Assembly (NCBI GenBank): GCA_051859045.1
Contig: JBHYGK010000008.1
Location: 6,540 to 70,539 of the forward strand
Direction: 5' to 3'
From: JBHYGK01 sp051859045
GTDB lineage: Bacteria > Pseudomonadota > Gammaproteobacteria > Xanthomonadales > Xanthomonadaceae
DNA: 64,000 bases
Part shown: positions 31,551-40,773 of the stretch, piece after piece
Layout of the letters: each line of letters starts with the position of its first letter
Numbering within the stretch: the first letter of the stretch is position 1
The notes under the pieces: generated by a model
Told to the model about the DNA's origin: nothing
What the model saw: only the letters and a program-made list of their open reading frames with translations
The model's database searches: none
Made by a program: the position numbers and the translations under genes

Positions 31551-32492
31551 ATGCGCAGCCTCTATCCCGAGATCGAGGCGTTCGACACCGGCTTCCTGCC
31601 CGTCGACGCCCGCCACGTCCTGTACTACGAGCAGTGCGGCAATCCCGCCGGCAAGCCGGTGGTGATCCTGCACGGCGGCCCCGGCGGCGGCGTCAGCCCC
31701 AAGATGCGCCGCTTCCACGACCCCAAGCGCTACCGCATCGTGCTGTTCGACCAGCGCGGCGCCGGCCGCAGCACGCCGCACGCCGACCTCGTCGACAACA
31801 CCACCGGCCACCTGGTGGCCGACATCGAGGCGCTGCGCGTGCACCTCGGCATCGAGCGCTGGCAGGTGTTCGGCGGCAGCTGGGGCAGCACCCTCGCGCT
31901 CGCCTACGCCCAGGCGCATCCCGCGCGCACCACCGAGCTGGTGCTGCGCGGCATCTTCATGCTCAGGCGCTGGGAGCTGGAGTGGTTCTACCAGCAGGGC
32001 GCCTCGCGGCTGTTCCCCGACGCCTGGGACAAGTACCTCGCGCCGATCCCCGAGGTGGAGCGCCACGACCTGATGTCGGCCTACCACCGCCGGCTCACCA
32101 GCGACGACGCCGCGGTGCGGCTCGAGGCCGCGCGCGCGTGGTCGACCTGGGAGGCGGCCACCAGCTTCCTGCGCCAGGACGCGGGCTTCATCGCCAGCCA
32201 CGAGGACGCCGAGTTCGCGCTCGCGTTCGCGCGCATCGAGTGCCACTACTTCGTCAACGGCGGCTTCTTCGAGCACGAGGACCAGCTGCTGCGCGACGCC
32301 CACCGCATCGCCGACATCCCCGGCGCCATCGTGCACGGCCGCTACGACGTGGTCTGCCCCGCGCAGAACGCCTGGGACCTGCACAAGGCCTGGCCGAAGG
32401 CCGAGCTCGAGCTGTGCCCGACCTCGGGCCACTCGGCGTTCGAGCCGGAGATCTGCGACGCGCTGGTGCGCGCGACCGACCGCTTCCGCTGA
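31551..32492 (+). CDS. pip: Proline iminopeptidase
   Basis: A 313-residue alpha/beta-hydrolase of family S33 that removes N-terminal proline from peptides. It shows the oxyanion loop VVILHGGPGGG, the block FDQRGAGRSTPH, the nucleophile elbow VFGGSWGSTLAL and the late His in TSGHSAFEPE. Length and motif order match the bacterial enzyme. No signal peptide, so it is cytoplasmic. It converges on the Nudix gene through a short hairpin (32523-32540) that includes the Nudix stop codon. Confidence 0.95.
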   Translation: MRSLYPEIEAFDTGFLPVDARHVLYYEQCGNPAGKPVVILHGGPGGGVSPKMRRFHDPKRYRIVLFDQRGAGRSTPHADLVDNTTGHLVADIEALRVHLGIERWQVFGGSWGSTLALAYAQAHPARTTELVLRGIFMLRRWELEWFYQQGASRLFPDAWDKYLAPIPEVERHDLMSAYHRRLTSDDAAVRLEAARAWSTWEAATSFLRQDAGFIASHEDAEFALAFARIECHYFVNGGFFEHEDQLLRDAHRIADIPGAIVHGRYDVVCPAQNAWDLHKAWPKAELELCPTSGHSAFEPEICDALVRATDRFR

Positions 32493-32529
32493 GGCCGCGC
32501 GCGGCCTCCCGCCGCGACGGCGCGCCGGC

Positions 32530-33069
32530 TCAGGCCGGCGTGCCGTCCGGGTCGCGGTCCACCAGCCACAGGCCGGCCCACAGCTTCGGGTCCATCGCGT
32601 AGCCCTCGGCGGCCTTGGCCGCCAGCCAGCGCGGGGCGTCGTCCAGCGGCACCTCGTGCACGGTGATGTCCTCGCCGTCGACGCCGCCGCCCGCGTGCAC
32701 GCGGGTCAGGCCGCGCGCGCGGACGAAGGCCACCACCTCGTTGCTCATGCCCGAGCTGCTCGGGCCCACCAGCAGCACCTTGACCTCGTCGGCGTGCCAG
32801 CCGGTCTCCTCCAGCAGTTCGCGGCGGGCGGCGGCCTCCATGGTGTCGGTGGCCGAGGTGTCGCCGACCAGGCCCGCAGGCATCTCGATCGAGCGCGCCT
32901 GCATCGGGATCCGGTACTGCTCGACGAACAGCAGCGTGCGCTGCGGCGTGAGCGCGATGATGATCACCGCCGAGCCGGCGTTGGTGCGCTCGGCGTATTC
33001 CCAGTGGCCGCGCTGGACCAGGCGCAGGTAGCGGCCTTCGTGGAGGGTGGTCGGGGCGTCGTCGTGCAT
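32530..33069 (-). CDS. Nudix hydrolase, ADP-sugar pyrophosphatase-like
   Basis: A 179-residue Nudix protein. The Nudix box runs from Gly69 to Gly90 and reads REL-LEETG at its core (residues 83-90), but the first Glu of GX5E is Asp75. The N-terminal strand pattern and LLFVEQYRIPMQARSIEMPA resemble ADP-ribose and ADP-sugar pyrophosphatases. The start ATG at 33069 gives a normal length. It is followed on the same strand by no close neighbour and lies 25 bases after the nuclease gene stop. Substrate is uncertain. Confidence 0.85.
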   Translation of the reverse strand: MHDDAPTTLHEGRYLRLVQRGHWEYAERTNAGSAVIIIALTPQRTLLFVEQYRIPMQARSIEMPAGLVGDTSATDTMEAAARRELLEETGWHADEVKVLLVGPSSSGMSNEVVAFVRARGLTRVHAGGGVDGEDITVHEVPLDDAPRWLAAKAAEGYAMDPKLWAGLWLVDRDPDGTPA

Positions 33070-33094
33070 GCGGGGCGTCCGGGTGCGGGCGGGC

Positions 33095-33985
33095 TCAGCC
33101 CGCGGCGAGCTCGTGCAGCCGGCGGCGCGTGAGCGGGCCGAACCGCAGGTGGTCGAGCAGGGGGGCGAGCTGGGCGGCGTCGAGGGGGCCGCGCTCGCCC
33201 TCGCCGAGGTCGGCGGGCAGCGGCGCGTCGAGCGCGATCGTGGCCAGCCGGCGCGAGAGCAGGGCGGCGTCGCGGTGCTCGCGCAGCTTCGCCGCCGCGG
33301 CGGCCGCGCCGCGCATGCGCAGGAACGGCACCTCGTCGATCCGCGCCAGCAGCGCGTCGAGCGAGTCGAAATGGGCGAGCAGGATGGCCGCGGTCTTGGG
33401 GCCGATCCCGGGCACGCCCGGGATGTTGTCGACCGCGTCGCCGGTCAGGCCGAGGAAGTCCGCCACCTGGTGGGCGTGCACGCCGTAGCGGGCCTTGACC
33501 TCGGCGTGTCCCCAGCGCGGGCCGCGGGCGTAGTCCCACTGGACGTCGCCGGGGGCGAGCAGCTGGCTGAGGTCCTTGTCGGCGGACAGGATCAGGCCGG
33601 GGCGTTCCGGGCGGCGCAGGCGATGCAGGGCGCTGCCGATCAGGTCGTCGGCCTCGTAGCGCGCGTCCACCAGCACCGGCAGGCCGAGCGCGCGGCACAG
33701 CGCCTGGCAGTGGCGGAACTGGCGGTGCAGCTGCTCGGGCGCGGGCTCGCGGTTGGCCTTGTAGGCCGGGTAGAGGTCGTTGCGGAAGCTCGACTCCAGC
33801 GCCTCGTCGAAGGCCACCACCAGGTGGGTGGGCCGCTCGCGCTCCAGCAGCTCGAGCACGAAGCGCGCGAAGCCGTGCACCGCGTTGACCGGCCAGCCGT
33901 CGCCGTCGTGGAACTCGTCGGGCATCGAGTGCCAGGCCCGGAAGACGTACAGGCTGGCGTCCACGAGGTGCAGCGGGCCGGCCAT
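33095..33985 (-). CDS. 5'-3' exonuclease of the FEN/PolI N-domain family (ExoIX-like)
   Basis: A 296-residue stand-alone homologue of the DNA polymerase I 5'-nuclease domain. It has the early metal-binding block LHLVDASLYVFRAWHSMP, AFDEALESSFRNDLYPAYKA, the acidic cluster YEADDLIGSAL and LILSADKDLSQLL. The helix-hairpin-helix region is FLGLTGDAVDNIPGVPGIGP. E. coli ExoIX (Xni) is shorter (251) and lacks some of these acidic residues, while here they look intact, suggesting an active nuclease. It starts 2 bases after the nitroreductase stop, so the two are probably cotranscribed. Confidence 0.88.
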   Translation of the reverse strand: MAGPLHLVDASLYVFRAWHSMPDEFHDGDGWPVNAVHGFARFVLELLERERPTHLVVAFDEALESSFRNDLYPAYKANREPAPEQLHRQFRHCQALCRALGLPVLVDARYEADDLIGSALHRLRRPERPGLILSADKDLSQLLAPGDVQWDYARGPRWGHAEVKARYGVHAHQVADFLGLTGDAVDNIPGVPGIGPKTAAILLAHFDSLDALLARIDEVPFLRMRGAAAAAAKLREHRDAALLSRRLATIALDAPLPADLGEGERGPLDAAQLAPLLDHLRFGPLTRRRLHELAAG

Positions 33986-33987
33986 GC

Positions 33988-34557
33988 TCAGGGGCCGGTC
34001 CAGTCGGCGAGCAGGGCCCGCGGGTCCGGGCGCAGGCGCTCCGGCACGGCCTCGGTCGGGGTGCCGAGGTGGACGAAGCCGGCCACCTCCTCGTCGGCGC
34101 CGAGCCCCAGCGCGGCGAGGATGGCCGGGTCGTAGGCGGCCCAGCCGGTCAGCCACTGGCCGCCGAAGCCCAGCGCCTGCGCGGCCTGCAGCAGGGCGAA
34201 GCAGACGCAGGCCGCGGCGGCGCGCTGCTCGGCCTCCGGCACCTTGTGGCCGCGCTGCAGCCGGGTGACGACCACCAGCACCAGCGGGGCCTGCACGAAG
34301 CGCGCGCGGTCCTTGTCGACCGCCGCGGCCGGCGCGGCGGGGTCGCGCTCCAGCGCGCGCGCCGCGAGGCGCTCGCCGAGCGCCACCCGGGCGTCGCCGC
34401 GCAGGCGCAGGAAGCGGAACGGGGCGAGCTTGCCGTGGTCGGGGACCCGCACCGCGGCCTCGAGCAGGCGCAGCAGCTGGGCCTCGTCGGGGGCGGGCTC
34501 GCCGAGCAGGCGGGAGGGCGTCGAGCGACGCGCGTGGAGGAAGGCGAGGGGATCCAT
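33988..34557 (-). CDS. Nitroreductase-family protein, YdjA-like
   Basis: A 189-residue FMN-binding nitroreductase-like protein. LHARRSTPSRLLGEPAP and LLEAAVRVPDHGKLAPFRFL are the YdjA-type N-terminal signature, and GFGGQWLTGWAAYDP the central one. E. coli YdjA is 183 residues. The physiological substrate is unknown. It is the first gene of a two-gene unit with the exonuclease. Confidence 0.88.
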   Translation of the reverse strand: MDPLAFLHARRSTPSRLLGEPAPDEAQLLRLLEAAVRVPDHGKLAPFRFLRLRGDARVALGERLAARALERDPAAPAAAVDKDRARFVQAPLVLVVVTRLQRGHKVPEAEQRAAAACVCFALLQAAQALGFGGQWLTGWAAYDPAILAALGLGADEEVAGFVHLGTPTEAVPERLRPDPRALLADWTGP

Positions 34558-34716
34558 GGGCCCAGTCTAGCAAGCGCCCCGACGCCCCGGCCGGGAACGT
34601 CCCCACGCCGCGTTGGCGCAGGGACCGGCAATCCGGGATACCCCTCTCACTTTCTTTAGCTTCCAGTGTCTACGATGCAATCCGGGTATTCAGGGGTTCG
34701 TCTAGAGGCCACCGCC

Positions 34717-37005
34717 ATGTCGCACGACACTCCCCACGCAGGTGTCATTTCCCTTTCGCCGGAGGCCTCGCGCCTGCTCGGCGCCATGCAGTCCGAGGCG
34801 CGCGAGCGCCTCGCGGGCGCGCTCGAGTCCGCGCTCGCCAAGACCGACGACTACCTCTTCGACCTCTCGCGGCACGACCCCGACACCCGCCACATGCTGG
34901 CGCTGCGCGACATCCGCCGCGCGCGCTCGGGCATGGCGCGTGGCCACGATGGCGCGCTCGAGTCCGCGTTCCAGCTGCTCGTCGAGGACCCGACCTACGC
35001 CAAGCGCGAGCCGGTGGCCCTGAGCCTGCTGTCGAACAGCGACCTCGAGGAGCAGCTCGCCCTCGAGCAGGTCGTCGACGCCATCCAGCGCTCCTACCAG
35101 CCGGCGCTGCACATGATCGAGCGCCGCTTCGCGATGCTGCTGCGCCAGCCCGACTTCCACGCCGACCGCATCCCGGTGGGCCCGAAGTCGCTCGGCGTGG
35201 CCGCGCGCTACTGCCTGGCCGGCGTCGAGCTCGAGCCCGACGTCAAGGTCGTGTTCTACAAGTTCTACGAGCGCGAGATGACCCGCGCGCTCGGCCCGCT
35301 GTACGACCGCATCAACGCCGAGTTCGCCGGCGCCGGCGTGCTCCCGGGCCTGCGCCCGGCCGGCGCGCCGGTGCGCGAGCCCTCGGGCGCGCGCGACGGC
35401 GAGGGCGCCCCGCGCGGCGGCCGGATGGACGCCGGCGGCCACGTGGCCGAGGGCGGCGCGCCGGCCTACCACGGCTCCCACGGCGTCAACGCCGGCCCCA
35501 GCGACGCGGCCGACGGCCAGCTGTTCTCCAGCCTCGTCGACCTGCTGCGCGGCTGGCGCAGCGCCGGCGCGCCCGGGGCCGAGGCCCAGGGCCCGCACGC
35601 CGACGCGCACCGCCCGGCGCCCGCCGCCGGCGCGCTGCCGCACCGCCCGATGAGCCCGCGCGAGATGATCTCGGTGCTGTCGCTGCTGCAGACCGAGCCG
35701 CCGCCGGCGCTCGGCCGCGTCATCGGCAACCCCGACCTCTCGCTGGCCCAGCTGCTCAAGCGCGAACTCCTCGACGGCGCCCGCCGCTTCGGCGTCGGCG
35801 ACGACGACGTGGGCATGGCCGCGGCCGACGAGGACGCGATCGACCTGGTCGGCATGCTCTTCGACGTGCTCCTCGACGAGCGCCACTTCGAGCCCGCCGC
35901 GCGCGAGATGCTCGGCAAGCTGGTGGTGCCCTTCGTCAAGGTCGCCGTGATCGACCGCCGGATGTTCCTGCACAAGCAGCATCCCGCGCGCCGCCTGCTC
36001 AACGCGGTGGCGGAGGCCTGCGAGGGCAACCGCGGCGACGGCCCGCAGGAGCGCGAGCTGCTCGACCGCGCGCGCGGCATCACCGACCGCCTGATCGTGG
36101 AGTTCAACGAGGACCTCTCGATCTTCGAGACCCTCGAGTCCGAGCTGCGCTCCTTCCTCGACCAGAACCGCAAGCGCATCGAGCTGGCCGAGCGCCGCGC
36201 CGCCGAGTCCCAGCGCGGCCAGGAGCGGCTCGACCAGGCCCGCGCCGAGGCCCGCGCCGAGCTCGCCCGCCAGGTGGGCGGCTCGGTGCTGCCGCAGCCG
36301 ATCGCCGAGTTCTTCGACCGCTACTGGGTCCACCACCTCACCGTCGTGCAGCTGCGCGAGGGCCCCGAGTCCGAGCGCGCCGCCGAGGCGCGCCGGGTGC
36401 TGGGCCAGCTCGTGGCCGAGCACGCCGAGGCGGTCGCCGGCCGCGTGCCCGCCAAGGGCTGGCTGGCCAGCTGCCGCGAGGGCATCGACGGCGTGCTCGC
36501 GAGTTCGGGCCTCGGCGGAGACGGCGCGCAGGAGCAGGTCGCCGCGCTCGCCCAGGCCCTGGCCGGCGTCGCCGCCGGCGTCCCGCAGGTCGAGGTCGCG
36601 GTGTCGCTCGAGGCCGCCCCGGTGCTCGAGCCCGCGGTCGCGGCCCGGCAGCAGGCCGAGGTGGCCTCGTCGCTGGCCATCGTCGGCGGCACCGACACCC
36701 TCGACTTCGACCCGGCCGACGCCGAGGCGCTGCGCCGCATGCCGGTGGGCACCTGGCTCGAACTGGTCGGCGAGGACGGCCGGCCGCAGCCGGTCAAGCT
36801 CTCGTGGGTCAGCCCGATCTCCTCGCGCCTGCTGTTCACCAACCGCCGCGGCGTGCGCGTGCTGGTGGCCTCGCCCGAGGAGCTCGCGGCGATGAAGAAG
36901 GAAGGCAAGCTGGTGGTGCGCGAGGGCGACGGCGCCTTCGACCAGGCCCTGCACCAGCTCATGGACCGCCTGAAGTCCGCCCCGAAGGCCGGCGACGCCG
37001 GCTGA
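34717..37005 (+). CDS. DUF1631 family protein, first of a tandem pair
   Basis: A 762-residue, highly charged soluble protein. The conserved parts are an N-terminal helical region (LAKTDDYLFDLSRHDPDTRH), a central helical block (VKVAVIDRRMFLHKQHPARR, then VEFNEDLSIFETLESELRSF) and a C-terminal beta-rich module with VGTWLELVGEDGRPQPVKLS and NRRGVRVLVASPEEL. A low-complexity Gly/Ala/Pro-rich linker spans about residues 215-325. The C-terminal module resembles a PilZ-type barrel, but the RxxxR c-di-GMP motif is not visible. Function unknown; such proteins are sometimes misnamed thymidine phosphorylase. AGAGG lies 8 bases before the ATG at 34717. A 149-base gap separates it from the nitroreductase gene on the opposite strand. 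Confidence 0.85.
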   Translation: MSHDTPHAGVISLSPEASRLLGAMQSEARERLAGALESALAKTDDYLFDLSRHDPDTRHMLALRDIRRARSGMARGHDGALESAFQLLVEDPTYAKREPVALSLLSNSDLEEQLALEQVVDAIQRSYQPALHMIERRFAMLLRQPDFHADRIPVGPKSLGVAARYCLAGVELEPDVKVVFYKFYEREMTRALGPLYDRINAEFAGAGVLPGLRPAGAPVREPSGARDGEGAPRGGRMDAGGHVAEGGAPAYHGSHGVNAGPSDAADGQLFSSLVDLLRGWRSAGAPGAEAQGPHADAHRPAPAAGALPHRPMSPREMISVLSLLQTEPPPALGRVIGNPDLSLAQLLKRELLDGARRFGVGDDDVGMAAADEDAIDLVGMLFDVLLDERHFEPAAREMLGKLVVPFVKVAVIDRRMFLHKQHPARRLLNAVAEACEGNRGDGPQERELLDRARGITDRLIVEFNEDLSIFETLESELRSFLDQNRKRIELAERRAAESQRGQERLDQARAEARAELARQVGGSVLPQPIAEFFDRYWVHHLTVVQLREGPESERAAEARRVLGQLVAEHAEAVAGRVPAKGWLASCREGIDGVLASSGLGGDGAQEQVAALAQALAGVAAGVPQVEVAVSLEAAPVLEPAVAARQQAEVASSLAIVGGTDTLDFDPADAEALRRMPVGTWLELVGEDGRPQPVKLSWVSPISSRLLFTNRRGVRVLVASPEELAAMKKEGKLVVREGDGAFDQALHQLMDRLKSAPKAGDAG

Positions 37006-37150
37006 CGCGTCCCGTCGGGCCGCGGCCCAGGGCCGCGCGCCCGCAGGCTGCGGCCCCGATGCCGACCGCGGCGGGGCCGGTCGGCGCTACGCTGTACCGC
37101 CCTGGAGGCCTCGGCCCCCGCCGAGGCCTCGCTCCCCCCCGAGCCTCCCG

Positions 37151-39259
37151 ATGACCGCCTCCCGCCCCGTCCTGACGCCCCCCGTCCGCGCCCGCCTCCT
37201 GTCCGCGCTGCGCGCCGACGCGCTCGAGCGCTGCGGCCTGGCCCTCGACGCCGTGCTCGCGGGCGTCGAGGAGCGCGTGCCCGCGCTGCCCCTGCTGCCG
37301 CGCGGCCAGGACGCCCGGCGCGCGCTGTGGTTCGGCGTCCGCGAACGCTTCCTCGCCACCCTCGACACCGCCTGGGCGGGCCTCGCCGCGGGCGATCCGG
37401 TGCCCGCCGGCCGCGCGCTGGCCAGCGGTCGCCCCGGCCAGCTCGGCCTGCTCGACGAGCACGAGCTGCAGCTGCAGCTGGCCCGCGCCGCGCTGGTCGC
37501 CGAGCTCTCGCGCGACGCGGCCGGGCTGCTGGCCAACATCGAGATGCGCCTGGCCTGGCTGGCCGGCGGCGCGCCGCTCGACGCCGAGCGCAATCCCGCC
37601 GGGCCCGAGCACGTCGCCGCGGCGCTGCAGGTGGCGGTGCTCGGCACGCACTGGCCCGACGCGCAGCCGCTGGCGCTGTTCGAGCGCCTCGCGCGCGGCC
37701 TGCCCGACGCCCTCGACGACCTGCTGCAGGCGATCGACGAGCGCCTCCTCGAGGAGGGCGTGCTGCCCGAGCTGCGCCTGATCGCCCGCCGCCCCGGCGC
37801 CCGTCCGCCGCGGGCCCGGCGCGAGCGCGCGGAGGGCCTCCCCGACGCGGCGCTCGCCTCGCTGTTCTCCGCCGTCGCCGGCCGGCTGCACGCCTGGCGC
37901 TCGCGCGAGGACGGCCCGAAGATGCTCGACGACAGCGACGCCCGCCCGCTCGGTCGCGCCGAGGTGCTGCAGGCGCTGTCGCTGCTGCAGACCGGGCCGC
38001 TGCCGCCGGAGGTGATGGCCATGCGGCCCTCGCTGCGGATCCCGCGGATCAAGGCCGACCTGCTCGGCGCCGCCGAGCGCCTCGGCCTCGACCCGCTGCA
38101 GGTGCGGCTCGACGACGCGGCGGAGTCCGACCTCGAGCTCGCCGGCCTGCTGTTCGACCACCTCGTCGAGGACGTGGCCGTCGCGGGGCCCGCGCGCCTC
38201 GTGCTGCAGCGCGCGCTGCTGCCGTTCGCGCGCGCCGGCGTGCTCGAGCGCGGCGTGCTGCTGCGCCGCGAGGGCCCGGTGTCCGGCCTGCTCGGCGGGC
38301 TCGCCGAGGCCTGCGACGGCAACCTCGCCGCGAGCGAGCCCGAGAAGCGCCTGCTCGACGGCGCGCAGCGCGTGGTCGAGCGGCTGTGCGCCGAGTTCAA
38401 CGAGGACCTCGCGGTGTTCGTCGAGCTCGAGCACGAACTCGAGGGCGTGCTCGCCCGGCATCGCCAGCGGGTGCAGATCGCCGAGCGCCGCGCGGCGGAG
38501 TCCCAGCTCGGCCACGACCGCCTCGAGCAGGCACGCGCCATCGCGCTCGCGGAGCTCGCCGAGCGGCTGCCGGCGCGGCCGCTCACGCCCTCGCTCGAGC
38601 TGCTGATGCGCCTGCACTGGCCGCACCACGTCGCCATGGCCGCCGCCCGCGCCGGCACCGGCTCGCCGGCGTTCCGCGAGGCGCTCGCGGTGGGCGACGC
38701 GCTGCTCGCGGCCGACGCCCGGGCGCGCGCGGCGCACGCCGCGCCGCCGGTGCTGCGCGGCCTGCTCGAGCCGCTGCTGGTCAGCGCGGGCTGCCACGGC
38801 GCCGCCGCGTCCGAGGCGGTGCACGCCATCGAATCCGAACTCGCCGCGCTGGCCCGCGGCGAGGCGCCGCCCGCCGAGGCGGCGCGCGCCCTGCTGGCCT
38901 CGCGGCTGCCGCCGCTGGCCAGCGCGCCCGCGCGCGGCCAGCCGCGCCACGATCCCGCGCTGCGCCTGCTGGTCGAGCGGCTCAAGGCCCTGCCGGTGGG
39001 CAGCTGGTGCGAAGTGCGCGGCGAGGACGGCGAGCCGCGCGCGGTGAAGCTGGCCTGGATCAGCCCGATCAGCGGGCGCCGCCTGCTGGTCAACCGGCGC
39101 GGGCAGAAGGTGCTGTGCGCGTCCCCGGAGGACCTCGCGCCGCTGTTCGCGGCGGGCCGGCTGGCCTTCGTGCGCGGCCGCGATCCGCTGGAGCGCTCGA
39201 TGCACCGCATGCTCGACGCGCTGGCCGAGGTGCCGCCGGCCGAGGCCGACGCCGCCTGA
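37151..39259 (+). CDS. DUF1631 family protein, second of a tandem pair
   Basis: A 702-residue paralogue of the gene upstream. It keeps the same order: VLQALSLLQTGPLPPEVMAM matches SVLSLLQTEPPPALGRV in the first copy. CAEFNEDLAVFVELEHELEG and AERRAAESQLGHDRLEQAR match the central block, and VGSWCEVRGEDGEPRAVKL with VNRRGQKVLCASPEDL matches the C-terminal module. It lacks the long linker of the first copy. The two copies are well diverged overall, so the duplication is old. A separate start about 145 bases after the first gene suggests independent translation, possibly one transcript. Confidence 0.83.
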   Translation: MTASRPVLTPPVRARLLSALRADALERCGLALDAVLAGVEERVPALPLLPRGQDARRALWFGVRERFLATLDTAWAGLAAGDPVPAGRALASGRPGQLGLLDEHELQLQLARAALVAELSRDAAGLLANIEMRLAWLAGGAPLDAERNPAGPEHVAAALQVAVLGTHWPDAQPLALFERLARGLPDALDDLLQAIDERLLEEGVLPELRLIARRPGARPPRARRERAEGLPDAALASLFSAVAGRLHAWRSREDGPKMLDDSDARPLGRAEVLQALSLLQTGPLPPEVMAMRPSLRIPRIKADLLGAAERLGLDPLQVRLDDAAESDLELAGLLFDHLVEDVAVAGPARLVLQRALLPFARAGVLERGVLLRREGPVSGLLGGLAEACDGNLAASEPEKRLLDGAQRVVERLCAEFNEDLAVFVELEHELEGVLARHRQRVQIAERRAAESQLGHDRLEQARAIALAELAERLPARPLTPSLELLMRLHWPHHVAMAAARAGTGSPAFREALAVGDALLAADARARAAHAAPPVLRGLLEPLLVSAGCHGAAASEAVHAIESELAALARGEAPPAEAARALLASRLPPLASAPARGQPRHDPALRLLVERLKALPVGSWCEVRGEDGEPRAVKLAWISPISGRRLLVNRRGQKVLCASPEDLAPLFAAGRLAFVRGRDPLERSMHRMLDALAEVPPAEADAA

Positions 39260-39347
39260 GCTCGCGCGGCCCGGCGCGCGCGCGGCCCCTTCCGGAGCGC
39301 CTGCGCACGCGTGCTAGAGTCCGGACGACCGCATCGGGGGGAGCCGG

Positions 39348-40448
39348 ATGAGCGTCGAGATCGTGGTGTGCAGGGAAGTCGCGTCCGGCGAACGCCGCGT
39401 CGCGGCCACGCCGGAGACGGTGCGCAAGCTCGTCGCGCTGAAGGCGCAGGTGGCGATCGAACCGGGGGCCGGCGAGGCCGCCGGGCTCGCCGACGCCGAC
39501 TACCTGGCCGCGGGTGCGCGCCTCGCGACCGCCGATGACTGGGGCCGCGCCAGCCTCGTGCTGGGCGTGCAGTGCCCGCCGCCCGAGGCGCTGGCCCGGC
39601 TGCCGCGCGGCGCCATGCTGGTCGGCCTGCTCCAGCCCGAGGCCCAGCCCGGCCGCGCCGAGGCGCTGCTCGCCGCCGGCCTCACCGTGTTCCCGCTCGA
39701 GCGCCTGCCGCGCACCACCCGCGCCCAGGCGATGGACGTGCTCAGTTCGCAGGCCGGCATGGCCGGCTACAAGGCGGTGCTGATCGCGGCCGACCTCTCG
39801 CCGCGCTTCTTCCCGATGCTCACCACCGCCGCCGGCACGATCCGGCCGTCGAAGGTGCTGGTGGTCGGCGCCGGCGTCGCCGGCCTGCAGGCCATCGCCA
39901 CCGCGCGCCGGCTCGGCGCCCAGGTCGAGGGCTTCGACGTGCGGCCCGAGACCCGCGAGCAGATCGAGTCCCTCGGCGCGCGCTTCCTCGACCTCGGGGT
40001 CAGCGCGGCGGGCGAGGGCGGCTATGCCCGCGAACTCAACGCCGAGGAGCGCGCCGAGCAGCAGCGCCGCCTCGCCGAGCACCTCAAGGGCGTCGACGTG
40101 GTGGTGTGCACCGCCGCGGTGCCCGGCCGGCGCGCGCCGGTGATCCTCACCCGCGCCATGGTCGAGGGCATGCGCGCGGGCAGCGTCATCGTCGACCTCG
40201 CCGCCGAGTCCGGCGGCAACTGCGAGGCCACGGTGCCCGGCGAGACGGTGGTGGTCGGCGGCAAGATCATCGGCGGGCCGCTCAACCTGCCCAGCCGCGG
40301 CGCGCTGCATGCCAGCGAGATGTTCTCGCGCAACCTGCTGAATTTCTCCGGCCTGCTCCTGCGCGACGGCGCGCTGTCGCTGGACTGGGACGACGAACTC
40401 ATCGCCCGCACCTGCTGGGCGCACGACGGCGAGCGCCGCCCGGCCTGA
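39348..40448 (+). CDS. pntAA: NAD(P) transhydrogenase subunit alpha, part 1 (NAD-binding)
   Basis: A 366-residue cytoplasmic subunit holding domain I, which binds NAD(H). It has the alanine dehydrogenase/PNT fold with VLVVGAGVAGLQAIATARRL at about residues 172-191 and VDVVVCTAAVPGRRAPVI. This is the split PntAA form, in which the membrane helices of PntA are in a separate gene. The ATG at 39348 follows GGGGGAG. With pntAB and pntB it forms an operon that couples proton import to NADPH formation. Confidence 0.95.
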   Translation: MSVEIVVCREVASGERRVAATPETVRKLVALKAQVAIEPGAGEAAGLADADYLAAGARLATADDWGRASLVLGVQCPPPEALARLPRGAMLVGLLQPEAQPGRAEALLAAGLTVFPLERLPRTTRAQAMDVLSSQAGMAGYKAVLIAADLSPRFFPMLTTAAGTIRPSKVLVVGAGVAGLQAIATARRLGAQVEGFDVRPETREQIESLGARFLDLGVSAAGEGGYARELNAEERAEQQRRLAEHLKGVDVVVCTAAVPGRRAPVILTRAMVEGMRAGSVIVDLAAESGGNCEATVPGETVVVGGKIIGGPLNLPSRGALHASEMFSRNLLNFSGLLLRDGALSLDWDDELIARTCWAHDGERRPA

Positions 40449-40470
40449 GCCGGCGGCCCTGGAGGCTTCG

Positions 40471-40773
40471 ATGGACGGTTTCGTGGCGCTGTACCTGTTC
40501 CTGCTCGCGGCCATCGCCGGCCACGAGATCATCTCGCGCGTGCCGGTGATCCTGCACACGCCGCTGATGTCGGGCTCCAACTTCGTGCACGGCATCGTGC
40601 TGGTCGGCGCGATGGTCGTGCTCGGCCACGCCGACACCACGCTCGAGAAGGTGATCGGCTTCGTCGCGGTGCTGCTGGGCGCGGGCAACGCGGCCGGCGG
40701 CTACGTGGTCACCGAGCGCATGCTCGAGATGTTCCGCGCCAGCGGCCGCCAGGGCCCCGGGGGCGCGAAGTGA
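40471..40773 (+). CDS. pntAB: NAD(P) transhydrogenase subunit alpha, part 2 (membrane)
   Basis: A 100-residue membrane protein with three hydrophobic helices. It includes ALYLFLLAAIAGHEIISRVP and TPLMSGSNFVHGIVLVGAM, the conserved PntA C-terminal membrane segment. It supplies part of the proton channel. It lies 22 bases after pntAA and its stop overlaps the GTG start of pntB. Confidence 0.94.
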   Translation: MDGFVALYLFLLAAIAGHEIISRVPVILHTPLMSGSNFVHGIVLVGAMVVLGHADTTLEKVIGFVAVLLGAGNAAGGYVVTERMLEMFRASGRQGPGGAK

